From: Geodermatophilus ruber
GTDB lineage: Bacteria > Actinomycetota > Actinomycetes > Mycobacteriales > Geodermatophilaceae
Direction of reading: 5' to 3'
Length of the DNA stretch: 64,000 nt
Assembly (NCBI RefSeq): GCF_900114385.1
Contig: NZ_FOSW01000002.1
Coordinates: 186,001-250,000 of the forward strand
In this document: positions 16,927 to 29,282 of the stretch, in pieces
Layout of the letters: each line of letters starts with the position of its first letter
Numbering within the stretch: position 1 is the stretch's first letter
Program-made: the position numbers and the translations under genes
Notes under the pieces: generated by a model
The model's database searches: none
Seen by the model: the letters and a program-made list of their open reading frames with translations, nothing else
Told to the model about the DNA's origin: nothing

Positions 16927-18749
16927 GCGCTGACCTCGTCGAAGATCTCGGCCAGCTCGGCGGGCATCCCGGGCAGCGGCCGCTGGCGCACCGCCACCGT
17001 GCCGTCTGCGGCCAGCGTGCAGACCAGGTTGGTGCGGGCCCACTCGTCGTCCGCCGTCGGGAAGTCGTCGCGGGTGTGCCCGCCCCGGCTCTCCCGCCGC
17101 TCGAGGGCCGCCCGCGCGATGCACTCGCTGACGATCAGCATGTGCGGAAGGTCCAGCGCCAGGTGCCATCCGGGGTTGTACTGCCGGTGCCCGTCGACGG
17201 AGAGGTTCGCGACCCGCTGCTTGAGGGCGACGATCCGCTCGAGCGCCTCCTTCATCTCCGGTTCCGTGCGGATGATCCCGACCAGGTCGTGCATCGTCTG
17301 CTGCAGGTCGTGCTGCACGGTGTAGGCGTTCTCGCCGCCGTCCCGCTCGAACGGGGCCAGCGCCGCGCGGGCCGCATCGGCCAGCGCCCCGTCGGACAGG
17401 GCGACCCGGTCGGCATGGCGGGACGCGTGCTCGGCCGCGGCCGCGCCGGCCCGCCGTCCGAAGACCAGCAGGTCGGACAGGGAGTTGCCGCCGAGCCGAT
17501 TGGACCCGTGCATCCCGCCGGCCACCTCACCCGCGGCGAACAGGCCCGGCACCCCGGCGGCCGCGCTGTCGGGATCGACCTCCACCCCGCCCATCACGTA
17601 GTGGCAGGTGGGGCCGACCTCCATCGCCTCGGCGGTGATGTCGACGTCGGCCAGCTCCTTGAACTGGTGGTACATCGACGGCAACCGCTTGCGGATGTAG
17701 TCCGGGGACCGGCGCGAGGCGATGTCGAGGAACACCCCGCCGTGCGGCGACCCGCGCCCGGCCTTCACCTCGCTGTTGATCGCGCGGGCGACCTCGTCGC
17801 GGGGGAGCAGCTCGGGCGGGCGCCGGTTGTTCTTCTTGTCGGTGTACCAGCGGTCGGCCTCGGCCTCGGTCTCCGCGGTCTCCTTGCGGAAGAAGTCGGG
17901 GATGTAGTCGAACATGAACCGGTTGCCGGCGGCATTCTTCAGCACCCCGCCGTCGCCGCGGACGCTCTCGGTGACCAGGATCCCGCGCACCGATGGCGGC
18001 CAGACCATCCCGGTGGGGTGGAACTGCACGAACTCCATGTTCACCAGCCCCGCGCCGGCCTGGAGCGCGAGCGAGTGGCCGTCGCCGGTGTACTCCCACG
18101 AGTTCGAGGTGACCTTGTAGGCCTTGCCGATCCCGCCGGTGGCGAGCACGACCGACGGGGCCTGCCAGGCGATGAAGCGCCCCGACTCCCGCCAGTACCC
18201 GAACGCGCCGGTGATGGCTCCGTGATCACCCGCCCCGCCGCCGCCCCCGCCCTCGGTGAGCAGCCGGGTGACCGTGCACTCCATGAACACGTCGATGCCG
18301 AGCGCGACGGTGCGCTGCTGCAGGGTGCGGATCAGCTCCAGCCCGGTGCGGTCGCCGACGTGCGCCAGGCGGGCGTAGCGGTGGCCGCCGAAGTCGCGCT
18401 GGCTGATCAGGCCGTCCGGCGTCCGGTCGAACAGCGCGCCCCAGTCCTCCAGCTCGCGGACCCGGTCGGGCGCCTCCTGCGCGTGCAGCTGGGCCATCCG
18501 CCAGTGGTTGAGCATCTTCCCGCCGCGCATCGTGTCGCGGAAGTGCACCCGCCAGTTGTCCTCGGGGTAGGCGTTGGCCATCGCCGCGGCGATGCCGCCC
18601 TCGGCCATGACGGTGTGCGCCTTGCCGAGCAGCGACTTGCACACCACCGCCGTGCGGGCACCCGCCTCGTGCGCCGCGATCGCCGCCCGCAGGCCGGCCC
18701 CGCCCGCGCCGACCACGACGACGTCGTACTCGTGTCTCTCGAGCTCCAT
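16923..18749 (-). CDS. sdhA: Succinate dehydrogenase/fumarate reductase flavoprotein subunit
   Basis: 608-residue catalytic subunit. FAD-binding VVVVGAGGAGLRAAIAAHEAG is near residue 10. The GKAHTVMAEGG block near residue 42 carries the His that covalently binds FAD in this family. Substrate residues lie in the HPTGM block (FVQFHPTGMVWPP, about 245) and around GSNRLGGNSLSDLLVFGRRAG (about 410). The ATG at 18747-18749 shares a base with the sdhC stop (TGATG). A run of Gly (TEGGGGGGAGD, about residue 170) is a low-complexity loop not needed for activity. Confidence 0.95.
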   Translation of the reverse strand: MELERHEYDVVVVGAGGAGLRAAIAAHEAGARTAVVCKSLLGKAHTVMAEGGIAAAMANAYPEDNWRVHFRDTMRGGKMLNHWRMAQLHAQEAPDRVRELEDWGALFDRTPDGLISQRDFGGHRYARLAHVGDRTGLELIRTLQQRTVALGIDVFMECTVTRLLTEGGGGGGAGDHGAITGAFGYWRESGRFIAWQAPSVVLATGGIGKAYKVTSNSWEYTGDGHSLALQAGAGLVNMEFVQFHPTGMVWPPSVRGILVTESVRGDGGVLKNAAGNRFMFDYIPDFFRKETAETEAEADRWYTDKKNNRRPPELLPRDEVARAINSEVKAGRGSPHGGVFLDIASRRSPDYIRKRLPSMYHQFKELADVDITAEAMEVGPTCHYVMGGVEVDPDSAAAGVPGLFAAGEVAGGMHGSNRLGGNSLSDLLVFGRRAGAAAAEHASRHADRVALSDGALADAARAALAPFERDGGENAYTVQHDLQQTMHDLVGIIRTEPEMKEALERIVALKQRVANLSVDGHRQYNPGWHLALDLPHMLIVSECIARAALERRESRGGHTRDDFPTADDEWARTNLVCTLAADGTVAVRQRPLPGMPAELAEIFDEVSA

Positions 18750-19579
18750 CAGAAGAACCTCGGGTCCGTGATCGTGCCGGTGGCCAGCAGGAAGATGTAG
18801 AGGTCGGCGAAGGCGACGCCGAACAGCGAGACCCACGCGATCTGCATGTGCCGGGCGTTCAGCCGCGAGACCGCCGTCCAGAACCGGTAGCGCAGCGGGT
18901 GCCGGGAGAAGGAGTTGAGCCGGCCGCCCACGATGTGCCGGCAGGAGTGGCAGGACAGCGAGTACAGCCACAGCAGGGCCGCGTTGGCCAGCAGGACGAC
19001 GGTGCCCAGGCCCATGTGCCCCCAGGCGCCGGTCTCGTCGCGGAAGGCGAGGATCGCGTCGTAGGTGAGGACGACGTTGAAGACCAGCCCGAGGTAGAAG
19101 AAGTAGCGGTGCACGTTCTGGGCCAGCAGCGGCAGCCGCGTCTCGCCGGTGTAGCGCCGGTGCGGCTCGGTGACCGCGCACGCCGGCGGCGAGAGCCAGA
19201 AGGACCGGTAGTAGGCCTTGCGGTAGTAGTAGCAGGTCAGCCGGAAGCCCAGCGGCACGATCAGGATGTAGATCGCCGGGGAGATCCAGGCCGGCCCGGT
19301 GAACAGCTCCGGGAAGGTGTCGCCCTCGCAGGCCGTGGTCAGGCACGGTGAGTAGAACGGCGAGATGTAGGGCTCGGCGAAGTAGTGGTCGTTCTGGAAG
19401 GCGCGGAACGTCGACCAGGCGACGAAGGCCACCAGCGCGGCGACGGTGAGCAGCGGCTCGAGCCACCAGCGGTCGGTGCGCAGCGTCCGCGCCGCGATCG
19501 CCGCGCGGCGGGGAGCGGCGGAGCCGTTCCCGCCGCCGGGGGTGACCGCCCCGGTCCGGCGGGGGGCGGTGGCGGTCAC
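18749..19579 (-). CDS. sdhC: Succinate dehydrogenase membrane anchor (cytochrome b-type), Sdh1 class
   Basis: 276-residue membrane subunit with about five hydrophobic helices, for example WWLEPLLTVAALVAFVAW, ISPAIYILIVPLGF, YFFYLGLVFNVVLTY and LGTVVLLANAALLWLYSL, and several conserved His residues that could ligate haem. The GTG start 19577-19579 overlaps the upstream small gene (GTGA). Size and order match the large single anchor of mycobacterial Sdh1 rather than the paired small SdhC/SdhD of Sdh2. The N-terminal about 30 residues are Ala/Pro/Arg-rich and cytoplasmic. Confidence 0.88.
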   Translation of the reverse strand: MTATAPRRTGAVTPGGGNGSAAPRRAAIAARTLRTDRWWLEPLLTVAALVAFVAWSTFRAFQNDHYFAEPYISPFYSPCLTTACEGDTFPELFTGPAWISPAIYILIVPLGFRLTCYYYRKAYYRSFWLSPPACAVTEPHRRYTGETRLPLLAQNVHRYFFYLGLVFNVVLTYDAILAFRDETGAWGHMGLGTVVLLANAALLWLYSLSCHSCRHIVGGRLNSFSRHPLRYRFWTAVSRLNARHMQIAWVSLFGVAFADLYIFLLATGTITDPRFF

Positions 19580-19836
19580 GGGACCCTGCGGGCGGCCCCG
19601 CCGACGCCCTCGGGGTAGCCGTCGTCCCACAGGACGGCGGCGTAGGACCGGTCCGCGACCTCCGCTCCGCGCGCGGCCCCGCAGAGCAGGGTGAGGTCGT
19701 CGCGCAGCCGGGCGATGTCGGCCTTCAACCGGCGCGCGTCCACGGTGTCACCGAAGTGCCTCGCGAGCGGGCCGCACGCCTGCTCGAGGGCATCGACGGC
19801 TCGGCGAGCCGCCGCCACGTCCTGCTCCAGTGACAT
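19576..19836 (-). CDS. Small conserved protein leading the sdh operon
   Basis: 86-residue soluble protein with a helical N-terminal half (SLEQDVAAARRAVDALEQA and ARRLKADIARLRDDL) and no membrane segment. It is the first gene of the sdh operon and overlaps sdhC by 4 bp, so co-translation is likely. By position it corresponds to the small gene (Rv0250c-like) before mycobacterial sdh1. The function is unknown; an assembly or accessory role in complex II is inference from position only. ATG 19834-19836; the upstream GGGGGCAGCG is a weak ribosome site. Confidence 0.75.
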   Translation of the reverse strand: MSLEQDVAAARRAVDALEQACGPLARHFGDTVDARRLKADIARLRDDLTLLCGAARGAEVADRSYAAVLWDDGYPEGVGGAARRVP

Positions 19837-19954
19837 CGCTGCCCCCAGATCGGTGGGAACGCCGCCGTCGCGGCGGGGGAAGGCAGTGCACCACGGACGC
19901 CGACCCGTGGAAAGGGGTGTCGGCGCGCCTGCGGTGCGTCATGGGCGCGCGAAC

Positions 19955-19999
19955 GACCGCGCGGGCGCGGTGGCTCCGAGCCACCGCGCCCCCGCGGTC
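19955..19999 (-). terminator. Strong hairpin downstream of the DHA2 efflux gene
   Basis: Perfect 13-bp stem GGGCGCGGTGGCT/AGCCACCGCGCCC (19963-19975, 19979-19991) with a 3-nt loop, extended after one mismatch by GACCGCG/CGCGGTC. It lies just after the minus-strand stop at 20016. There is no T-run, as is usual in high-GC actinobacteria. Confidence 0.72.
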
Positions 20000-20015
20000 G
20001 TGGGGGCGTTCCCGG

Positions 20016-23169
<3,154 letters not shown>

Positions 23170-23170
23170 C

Positions 23171-24106
23171 ATGCCCGCGCTGACCGCCCTTCCCGACGCC
23201 GCCCGCGCCCGCTTCCGGGCGCGCGTGTCCGGCGATCCCACCGGGGCGCCGGGCTGGGTCCGGGACATCGCCCGGGTGGGGGAGGGCCCCGGCTGGTTCG
23301 AGCCGGACGGCGTGGTGTGGCGGGTGCACGGCGATCTCTCGACGCTGATCGGCGGGGTCGCGGCGCTGCTCGGCCAGGCCGCGCACCCCCTCGCGCTGGC
23401 CGGGGTGCAGCGGCACTCGGCCTACCTCGAGGACCCGTGGCAGCGGCTGGCCGGTACCGCGCGCTGGCTGGTGGTGACCACCTTCGGCTCGGCCGAGCTG
23501 GCCGAGCGGGAGGCCGCCCGGGTGCGGCGCATGCACGCCGTCGTCCGGGGGACCGACGAGGCCGGGCGGGCCTACTCCGCGTCGGATCCCGACCTGCTGC
23601 GCTGGGTGCACGTGGCCTTCACCGACGCGTTCCTCGCGGCGCACCGGGCCGTCGGGCCGGACCTGACCGCCCGCTTCGGCCGCCGCTGGCCGGACGCCTA
23701 CGTGGCCCGGTGGGCGTGCGCCGCCCGGGCCCTCGGCGCAGCCGACCTGCCCACCACCGCGGCGGAGCTGGCCGAGGTGCTGGGCTCCTACCGGCCGGTC
23801 CTCGAGCCGGTGCCGGAGGAGGTGCGTGCCTTCCTGGCCGCGCCGCCCGGGCTCGGCGCCGCGGAGCGGCTGGTCTACCGCGGCCTCGCCGACGCCGCCG
23901 GGCTGCTGCTGTCACCGACGCTGGCGCCGCTCGCGGGTGTACCGGGCCGCGGCCGCGGCGCGCCCGTCCGGCTGCCCGTGACCGGCCTCCAGCTGCGCGC
24001 GCTGCGCGCCGTGCTCGGCCCGCACAGCCCCTCGGAGGAGGCGGCGCGCTGGCGGCTCGGGCTCGGCCCGGCCCCCGCCTGGGCCGGCCGGGACGCCCCG
24101 GCCTGA
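23171..24106 (+). CDS. MpaB/latex-clearing-protein-like oxygenase (DUF2236)
   Basis: 311-residue DUF2236 family protein. Characteristic blocks: VVWRVHGDLSTLIGGVAALLGQAAHPLALAGV (about residues 48-79), WQRLAGTARWLVVTTFGS and RRMHAVVRGTDEAGRAYSASDPDLLRWVHVAFTDAFL (about 115-152). The His residues in AHPLA, RRMHAVV and WVHVAF are the family's proposed haem or metal ligands. No signal peptide, so cytosolic. The ATG lies 2 nt after the amidotransferase stop. The substrate is unknown; relatives act on rubber, meroterpenoids or are uncharacterised. Confidence 0.88.
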   Translation: MPALTALPDAARARFRARVSGDPTGAPGWVRDIARVGEGPGWFEPDGVVWRVHGDLSTLIGGVAALLGQAAHPLALAGVQRHSAYLEDPWQRLAGTARWLVVTTFGSAELAEREAARVRRMHAVVRGTDEAGRAYSASDPDLLRWVHVAFTDAFLAAHRAVGPDLTARFGRRWPDAYVARWACAARALGAADLPTTAAELAEVLGSYRPVLEPVPEEVRAFLAAPPGLGAAERLVYRGLADAAGLLLSPTLAPLAGVPGRGRGAPVRLPVTGLQLRALRAVLGPHSPSEEAARWRLGLGPAPAWAGRDAPA

Positions 24107-24116
24107 CCGGCGCTGC

Positions 24117-24533
24117 TCAGGGCCGGGCGAGCACCGCGCAGGCCGCCTCGGCGCACTCGACGTCCTGCTCGGGGGTCGCGCCGGCCACCCCGACCGCCCC
24201 GACGACGGCGCCGTCGCGGACGACCGGCACGCCCCCGCTCAGCGTCGTCGGCCGGAACGCCAGCTGCTCGCCCGCCAGCTCCAGCACCTCCGGGCGGACC
24301 TCCCGGAGCGCGGCCAGCTCCCCGGAGGGACGGCGGAACGCCGCCGCGGTGCCGGCCTTGGCCCGGGCGATCCCTGCGGTGAACCCCGGCGCGCCGTCCC
24401 CGCGGCCGACGGCCACGTCCCACCCGCCGGCGTCGACCACGGCGACGCTGACCCGCAGCCCGGTGGCCGCCGCGTGCGCCAGCGCGACGGCCACCGCATC
24501 GCGTGCCTGCTCGTGCCCGATGTCCTCGGCCAT
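24117..24533 (-). CDS. HbpS/GlcG-like heme-binding family protein
   Basis: 138 residues of the DUF336 fold. Blocks VSVAVVDAGGWDVAVGRGDGAP, ARAKAGTAAAFRRPS and the C-terminal GGVPVVRDGAVVGAVGVAGATPEQDVECAEAA are the family signature. HbpS of Streptomyces binds haem and modulates a sensor kinase; GlcG homologues are uncharacterised. ATG 24531-24533 has GGACGGAGCGGAG upstream. The gene is convergent with the MpaB-family gene (10 bp apart) and divergent from pyruvate carboxylase. No sensor kinase partner is adjacent. Confidence 0.85.
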   Translation of the reverse strand: MAEDIGHEQARDAVAVALAHAAATGLRVSVAVVDAGGWDVAVGRGDGAPGFTAGIARAKAGTAAAFRRPSGELAALREVRPEVLELAGEQLAFRPTTLSGGVPVVRDGAVVGAVGVAGATPEQDVECAEAACAVLARP

Positions 24534-24706
24534 CTCCGCTCCGTCCCTCCCGTCGGTGCCGTACCCGCCCATCCTCGGGGGACCGGTGCGGCCGGCCGCA
24601 CGCGGGATGGGGCGCCCGCGCGTGGAGGTGGGCCGCCGCGCGGCCGTACCCTGCGCGCACACCGTCGGCCGGAGGGAAGGGCGACGACGTCGACGAGGAG
24701 TTCCGC

Positions 24707-27700
24707 GTGTTCGACAAGGTGCTGGTCGCCAACCGGGGAGAGATCGCCGTCCGGGCGTTCCGGGCCGCCTACGAGCTGGGTACGGGGACGGTGGCGGTGT
24801 TCCCGTGGGAGGACCGCAACTCGGTGCACCGGCTCAAGGCCGACGAGAGCTACCAGATCGGCGAGGCCGGGCATCCGGTGCGGGCCTACCTGTCGGTCGA
24901 GGAGATCGTCGCCGCCGCGCAGCGGGCGGGCGCGGACGCGGTCTACCCCGGCTACGGCTTCCTGTCGGAGAACCCGGAGCTGGCCGAGGCGTGCGCGCGG
25001 GCCGGGATCACCTTCGTCGGCCCCTCGGCGGAGGTGCTGGAGCTGACGGGGAACAAGGCGCGGGCGATCGCCGCCGCCCGGGAGGCCGGTCTGCCGGTGC
25101 TGGCGTCCACCGACCCGAGCAAGGACGTCGACGAGCTGCTGGTCGCGGCCGGGGCGATCGACGGCCCGGTCTTCGTCAAGGCCGTCGCCGGCGGGGGCGG
25201 GCGCGGCATGCGGCGGGTCGACGACAGGGACCAGCTGCGCGGCGCGATCGAGGCGGCGATGCGGGAGGCCGAATCGGCCTTCGGCGACCCCACGGTCTTC
25301 CTCGAGCAGGCGGTGGTCGACCCCCGGCACATCGAGGTGCAGATCCTGGCCGACGGCGCCGGGAACGTCGTCCACCTGTTCGAGCGGGACTGCTCGGTGC
25401 AGCGCCGGCACCAGAAGGTCATCGAGCTGGCGCCGGCCCCCAACCTGGACCCGCAGTTGCGGGAGCGGATCTGCGCCGACGCGGTCGCGTTCGCCCGCCA
25501 CATCGGCTACGTCAACGCCGGCACCGTGGAGTTCCTGCTCGACGCGGACGGCCGGCACGTGTTCATCGAGATGAACCCGCGGATCCAGGTGGAGCACACG
25601 GTCACCGAGGAGGTGACCGACGTCGACCTGGTGGCCGCCCAGTTGCGGATCGCGGCGGGGGAGACGCTGCCCGACCTGGGCCTGGCGCAGGAGAGCATCG
25701 TGCTGCGCGGGGCGGCGCTGCAGTGCCGGATCACCACCGAGGACCCGGCCAACGGCTTCCGCCCCGACACCGGTCGGATCACCGCCTACCGCTCGCCCGG
25801 CGGGGCCGGCATCCGGCTGGACGGCGGCTCGTCGCTGGGGGCGGAGGTGGGCGCCCACTTCGACTCGATGATGGTCAAGCTGACCTGCCGGGGCCGGGAC
25901 TTCGGCACCGCGGTGGCCCGGGCCCGCCGGGCGGTGGCCGAGTTCCGCATCCGCGGGGTGGCCACCAACATCCCGTTCCTGCAGGCGGTGCTCGACGACC
26001 CGGACTTCCGCGCCGGGCGGGTGACGACGTCGTTCATCGAGGAGCGGCCCCACCTGCTGACCGCCCGCACCTCGGCCGACCGGGGCACCAAGCTGCTGAC
26101 CTACCTGGCCGACGTGACGGTCAACAAGCCGCACGGCGAGCGGCCGCAGCTGGTCGACCCCATCGAGAAGCTGCCCGCCGTGGACCTGGAGCAGCCCCCG
26201 CCGGCGGGTTCCCGGCAGCGGCTGCTGGCCGTCGGGCCCGAGCGGTTCGCCACCGAGCTGCGGGAGCAGGCCGCCCTCGCCGTCACCGACACCACGTTCC
26301 GGGACGCGCACCAGTCCCTGCTGGCCACCCGGGTCCGCACCCGTGACCTGCTGGCCGTGGCCGGCCACGTCGCGCGCACCGCCCCGCAGCTGCTCTCCCT
26401 GGAGGCGTGGGGCGGGGCGACCTACGACGTGGCGCTGCGCTTCCTGCACGAGGACCCGTGGCAGCGGCTGGCCGCGCTGCGCGAGGCGGTGCCCAACATC
26501 GCGCTGCAGATGCTGCTGCGCGGCCGCAACACGGTCGGTTACACCCCCTACCCGGAGGAGGTCACCGACGCGTTCGTGGCCGAGGCGGCCGCCACCGGCA
26601 TCGACGTCTTCCGGATCTTCGACGCGCTCAACGACGTCGCCCAGATGCGCCCGGCGATCGACGCGGTCCGGGAGACCGGGACGGCGCTGGCGGAGGTCGC
26701 GCTGTGCTACACCGGGGACCTCTGCGACCCGGGGGAGTCGCTGTACACGCTGGACTACTACCTGCACCTGGCCGAGCAGATCGTCGACGCCGGCGCGCAC
26801 GTGCTGGCGATCAAGGACATGGCCGGGCTGCTGCGCCCGCCGGCGGCCGCGGCGCTGGTGAGCGCGCTGCGGGAGCGGTTCGACCTGCCGGTGCACCTGC
26901 ACACCCACGACACCGCCGGCGGCCAGCTGGCCACCCTGATGGCGGCCTGGTCCGCGGGCGTGGACGCCGTCGACGGCGCGGTCGCGTCGATGGCCGGCAC
27001 GACCAGCCAGCCGCCGCTGTCGGCGATCGTCGCCGCCACCGACGCCACCGAGCGGGCCACCGGCCTGGACCTCACAGCCGTGAACGACCTGGAGCCCTAC
27101 TGGGAGGCCGTGCGGCGGATCTACGCGCCGTTCGAGTCCGGGCTGCCCTCCCCGACCGGGCGGGTCTACTCGCACGAGATCCCCGGCGGGCAGCTGTCCA
27201 ACCTGCGCCAGCAGGCCATCGGGCTGGGCCTGGGCGAGCGGTTCGAGGAGGTGGAGTCCGCCTACGCCGCCGTCGACCGGCTGCTCGGCCGGCTGGTCAA
27301 GGTCACCCCGAGCTCCAAGGTGGTCGGCGACCTCGCGCTGCAGCTGGTCGGCTCCGGCGTCGACCCCGCCGACTTCGCCGCCGAACCCGGCAAGTACGAC
27401 CTGCCCGACTCGGTCATCGGCTTCCTCCGCGGCGAGCTGGGCGACCCGCCCGGCGGCTGGCCCGAGCCCTTCCGCACCCGCGCGCTGGAGGGCCGCCGTC
27501 CGGCCCGGCCGCCCGCCGAGCTCACCGACGCCGACCGGGCGGGGCTGCGCGAGGACCGGCGGGGCACCCTGAACCGGCTGCTGTTCCCCGGGCCCACCAA
27601 CGAGTACCTGGCGCACGCCGAGCTGTACGGCGACACCTCGGTGCTGCCGAGCAAGGACTTCCTCTACGGGCTGCGGGCCGGCAGCGAGCACGCGGTCGAT

Positions 27701-28081
27701 CTGGAGCCGGGCGTCCGGTTGTTCATGGGCATCGAGGCCATCGGCGACCCCGACGAGCGGGGCATGCGCACGGTCATGTGCACCCTCAACGGGCAGCTGC
27801 GGCCGGTCACCGTCCGCGACCGGAACGTCGACGCCGCCGTCAAGGCGGCCGAGAAGGCCGACCGCGGCAAGCCCGGGCACGTGCCCGCGCCGTTCGCCGG
27901 CGTGGTCACGCTCACCGTCGCCGAGGGCGATGAGGTGGCCGCCGGGGACCCGGTGGCGACCATCGAGGCGATGAAGATGGAGGCCACCATCAGCGCGCCG
28001 GTCGCCGGCACCGTGGAGCGGCTGGCGATCGGCCCGGTGCAGCAGGTGGAGGGCGGGGACCTGCTGGTCGTGCTGACCTGA
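24707..28081 (+). CDS. pyc: Pyruvate carboxylase
   Basis: 1124-residue biotin enzyme converting pyruvate and bicarbonate to oxaloacetate. The biotin carboxylase domain (about 1-455) starts KVLVANRGEIAVRAFRAAYE and has the ATP loop KAVAGGGGRGMR and EMNPRIQVEHTVTE. The carboxyltransferase domain follows with DTTFRDAHQSLLATR (about residue 530), the carbamylated Lys in AIKDMAGLL and metal-binding HLHTHDTAGG. The biotinyl domain at the C-terminus has EAMKMEA. The GTG 24707-24709 is chosen for its GAGGAG site and fit to the family N-terminus; the frame runs on to 24503 but that part is not homologous. Length equals the usual about 1125. Confidence 0.96.
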   Translation: MFDKVLVANRGEIAVRAFRAAYELGTGTVAVFPWEDRNSVHRLKADESYQIGEAGHPVRAYLSVEEIVAAAQRAGADAVYPGYGFLSENPELAEACARAGITFVGPSAEVLELTGNKARAIAAAREAGLPVLASTDPSKDVDELLVAAGAIDGPVFVKAVAGGGGRGMRRVDDRDQLRGAIEAAMREAESAFGDPTVFLEQAVVDPRHIEVQILADGAGNVVHLFERDCSVQRRHQKVIELAPAPNLDPQLRERICADAVAFARHIGYVNAGTVEFLLDADGRHVFIEMNPRIQVEHTVTEEVTDVDLVAAQLRIAAGETLPDLGLAQESIVLRGAALQCRITTEDPANGFRPDTGRITAYRSPGGAGIRLDGGSSLGAEVGAHFDSMMVKLTCRGRDFGTAVARARRAVAEFRIRGVATNIPFLQAVLDDPDFRAGRVTTSFIEERPHLLTARTSADRGTKLLTYLADVTVNKPHGERPQLVDPIEKLPAVDLEQPPPAGSRQRLLAVGPERFATELREQAALAVTDTTFRDAHQSLLATRVRTRDLLAVAGHVARTAPQLLSLEAWGGATYDVALRFLHEDPWQRLAALREAVPNIALQMLLRGRNTVGYTPYPEEVTDAFVAEAAATGIDVFRIFDALNDVAQMRPAIDAVRETGTALAEVALCYTGDLCDPGESLYTLDYYLHLAEQIVDAGAHVLAIKDMAGLLRPPAAAALVSALRERFDLPVHLHTHDTAGGQLATLMAAWSAGVDAVDGAVASMAGTTSQPPLSAIVAATDATERATGLDLTAVNDLEPYWEAVRRIYAPFESGLPSPTGRVYSHEIPGGQLSNLRQQAIGLGLGERFEEVESAYAAVDRLLGRLVKVTPSSKVVGDLALQLVGSGVDPADFAAEPGKYDLPDSVIGFLRGELGDPPGGWPEPFRTRALEGRRPARPPAELTDADRAGLREDRRGTLNRLLFPGPTNEYLAHAELYGDTSVLPSKDFLYGLRAGSEHAVDLEPGVRLFMGIEAIGDPDERGMRTVMCTLNGQLRPVTVRDRNVDAAVKAAEKADRGKPGHVPAPFAGVVTLTVAEGDEVAAGDPVATIEAMKMEATISAPVAGTVERLAIGPVQQVEGGDLLVVLT

Positions 28082-28093
28082 ACCGGACGCCGG

Positions 28094-28399
28094 TCAGTCG
28101 GTCGGCGGCAGCAAGCGGGGGAGGAAGACCTCGTCGATCGGGCGCGGGCCGACGTACTGCCGGCAGGTGCAGGCCACCCAGGTGGGCCCCGACCAGCGGC
28201 CCCGCTTGTCGTAGGTGTCGCGTCGCAGCTCGGCGTAGCAGGTGTTGGTCTCGGTGTCGTGCTGGCTCAGGGTGTGCCCGCAGCCGCACAGCGGCGCCGG
28301 GGCCGACGGCGGCCCGGCCGGCCGGCGGCGGCTGAGCCGACCGCCGAGGAAGCCGGCCGCGAGCAGCGCGGCGCCGACCAGCAGGCTGACAGGTTCCAC
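28094..28399 (-). CDS. Small membrane protein with Cys-rich tail
   Basis: 101 residues: a single N-terminal transmembrane helix (about residues 4-22, SLLVGAALLAAGFLGG), then a Pro-rich linker and a cytoplasmic Cys region: CGCGH near residue 38, TNTCYAELRRD near 54, and VACTCRQYVG near 80. The Cys/His spacing suggests a zinc site. The function is unknown. It ends 13 bp from the pyruvate carboxylase stop (convergent). Confidence 0.7.
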   Translation of the reverse strand: MEPVSLLVGAALLAAGFLGGRLSRRRPAGPPSAPAPLCGCGHTLSQHDTETNTCYAELRRDTYDKRGRWSGPTWVACTCRQYVGPRPIDEVFLPRLLPPTD

Positions 28400-28462
28400 C
28401 GACGTGCTCCTCCCGGACGTTCGTCCTCGACGGTAACTCCGCCGGGGACCCGCCGGGAGAGC

Positions 28463-29038
28463 TCAGCGGACGGGTCCCCGGCCGCCGACCGCCGCGCGCA
28501 GGTGTTCCAGCAGCGCGGCCACCGGACCCAGCGCCCGGGGGGCCACCCCCTCGTCGGGGACGAGCGGGTGCTCCCAGGGGGCGGCCAGCGTCATGACCTG
28601 CTCGACCTGGTCGCCCATCTCGACCAGCTGGGCGTGGGAGAAGGTCGCCCGGAGCCCGGAGAACAACTGGCCCTCCTCGTGGGCGACGTGCATGCGGATC
28701 TCGTGGATCAGCGCCCGCACCTCGGTGTCGAACTGCTCGTCGCTGGGGTGCAGCCGCTCCAGGCGCTTCATCGTCCGCTCGGCCAGCTCGTGCTCGGCCT
28801 GGCAACGCCGGGCCTCGGCGGCGTCGATCTGCTCGTGGACGCGGGGGTAGACGTGCGCCTCCTCGGCGACCGAGTGCCGCGCCAGGCCGAGGCTGACCTC
28901 GCCGACCAGCTGCTGCTTGCGGTCGTCCAGCTCGGCACCGGCGTTGCCCAGCAGCTCCTCGAGCTCGCAGAAGACGCGGTCGAACTGGCGGTGGTCGGCG
29001 GTGAGCAGGTCCACCACGTCGCGCTGGGTCTCGGCCAC
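28463..29038 (-). CDS. Hemerythrin HHE domain protein (second copy)
   Basis: 191-residue HHE-domain protein. Candidate diiron ligands: LTADHRQFDRVF near residue 17, ARHSVAEEAHVYPRVHEQI near 53-72, and IRMHVAHEEGQLFSGLR near 113-128. Two HHE repeats are covered. ATG 29036-29038 is preceded by GGAAGGAGTCC. A separate lineage from the 11753-12316 protein, with low similarity outside the ligands. Likely a cytosolic O2/NO-binding or redox-stress protein. Confidence 0.9.
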   Translation of the reverse strand: MAETQRDVVDLLTADHRQFDRVFCELEELLGNAGAELDDRKQQLVGEVSLGLARHSVAEEAHVYPRVHEQIDAAEARRCQAEHELAERTMKRLERLHPSDEQFDTEVRALIHEIRMHVAHEEGQLFSGLRATFSHAQLVEMGDQVEQVMTLAAPWEHPLVPDEGVAPRALGPVAALLEHLRAAVGGRGPVR

Positions 29039-29282
29039 GGGGACTCCTTCCGGCCCCCGGTCACTGCCCCGGAGGGCCCACCGGCAATCAGCACCGGACC
29101 GGTCCGGTCCGGTGCTCCTTGCGGGTGGTTTCCGGCGTCGTGAACCCGGGCACAGGGCAGCCGTGCCGTCCTATGCCGTGCGGTCCCACACCGTGCAGTC
29201 CTCTGCCGCCGAACCCCCCGCCGCCGGATCCCCTGCCGTCGACTTCTATGCCGTGGGTTTCGCCCGTCCCGATCGCTGGTCC

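Noticed and set aside
29119..29282. Imperfect GCCGT-rich repeats as a regulatory array
   Set aside because: Units are irregular in length and sequence and lie in simple GC-rich spacer; no consistent period.
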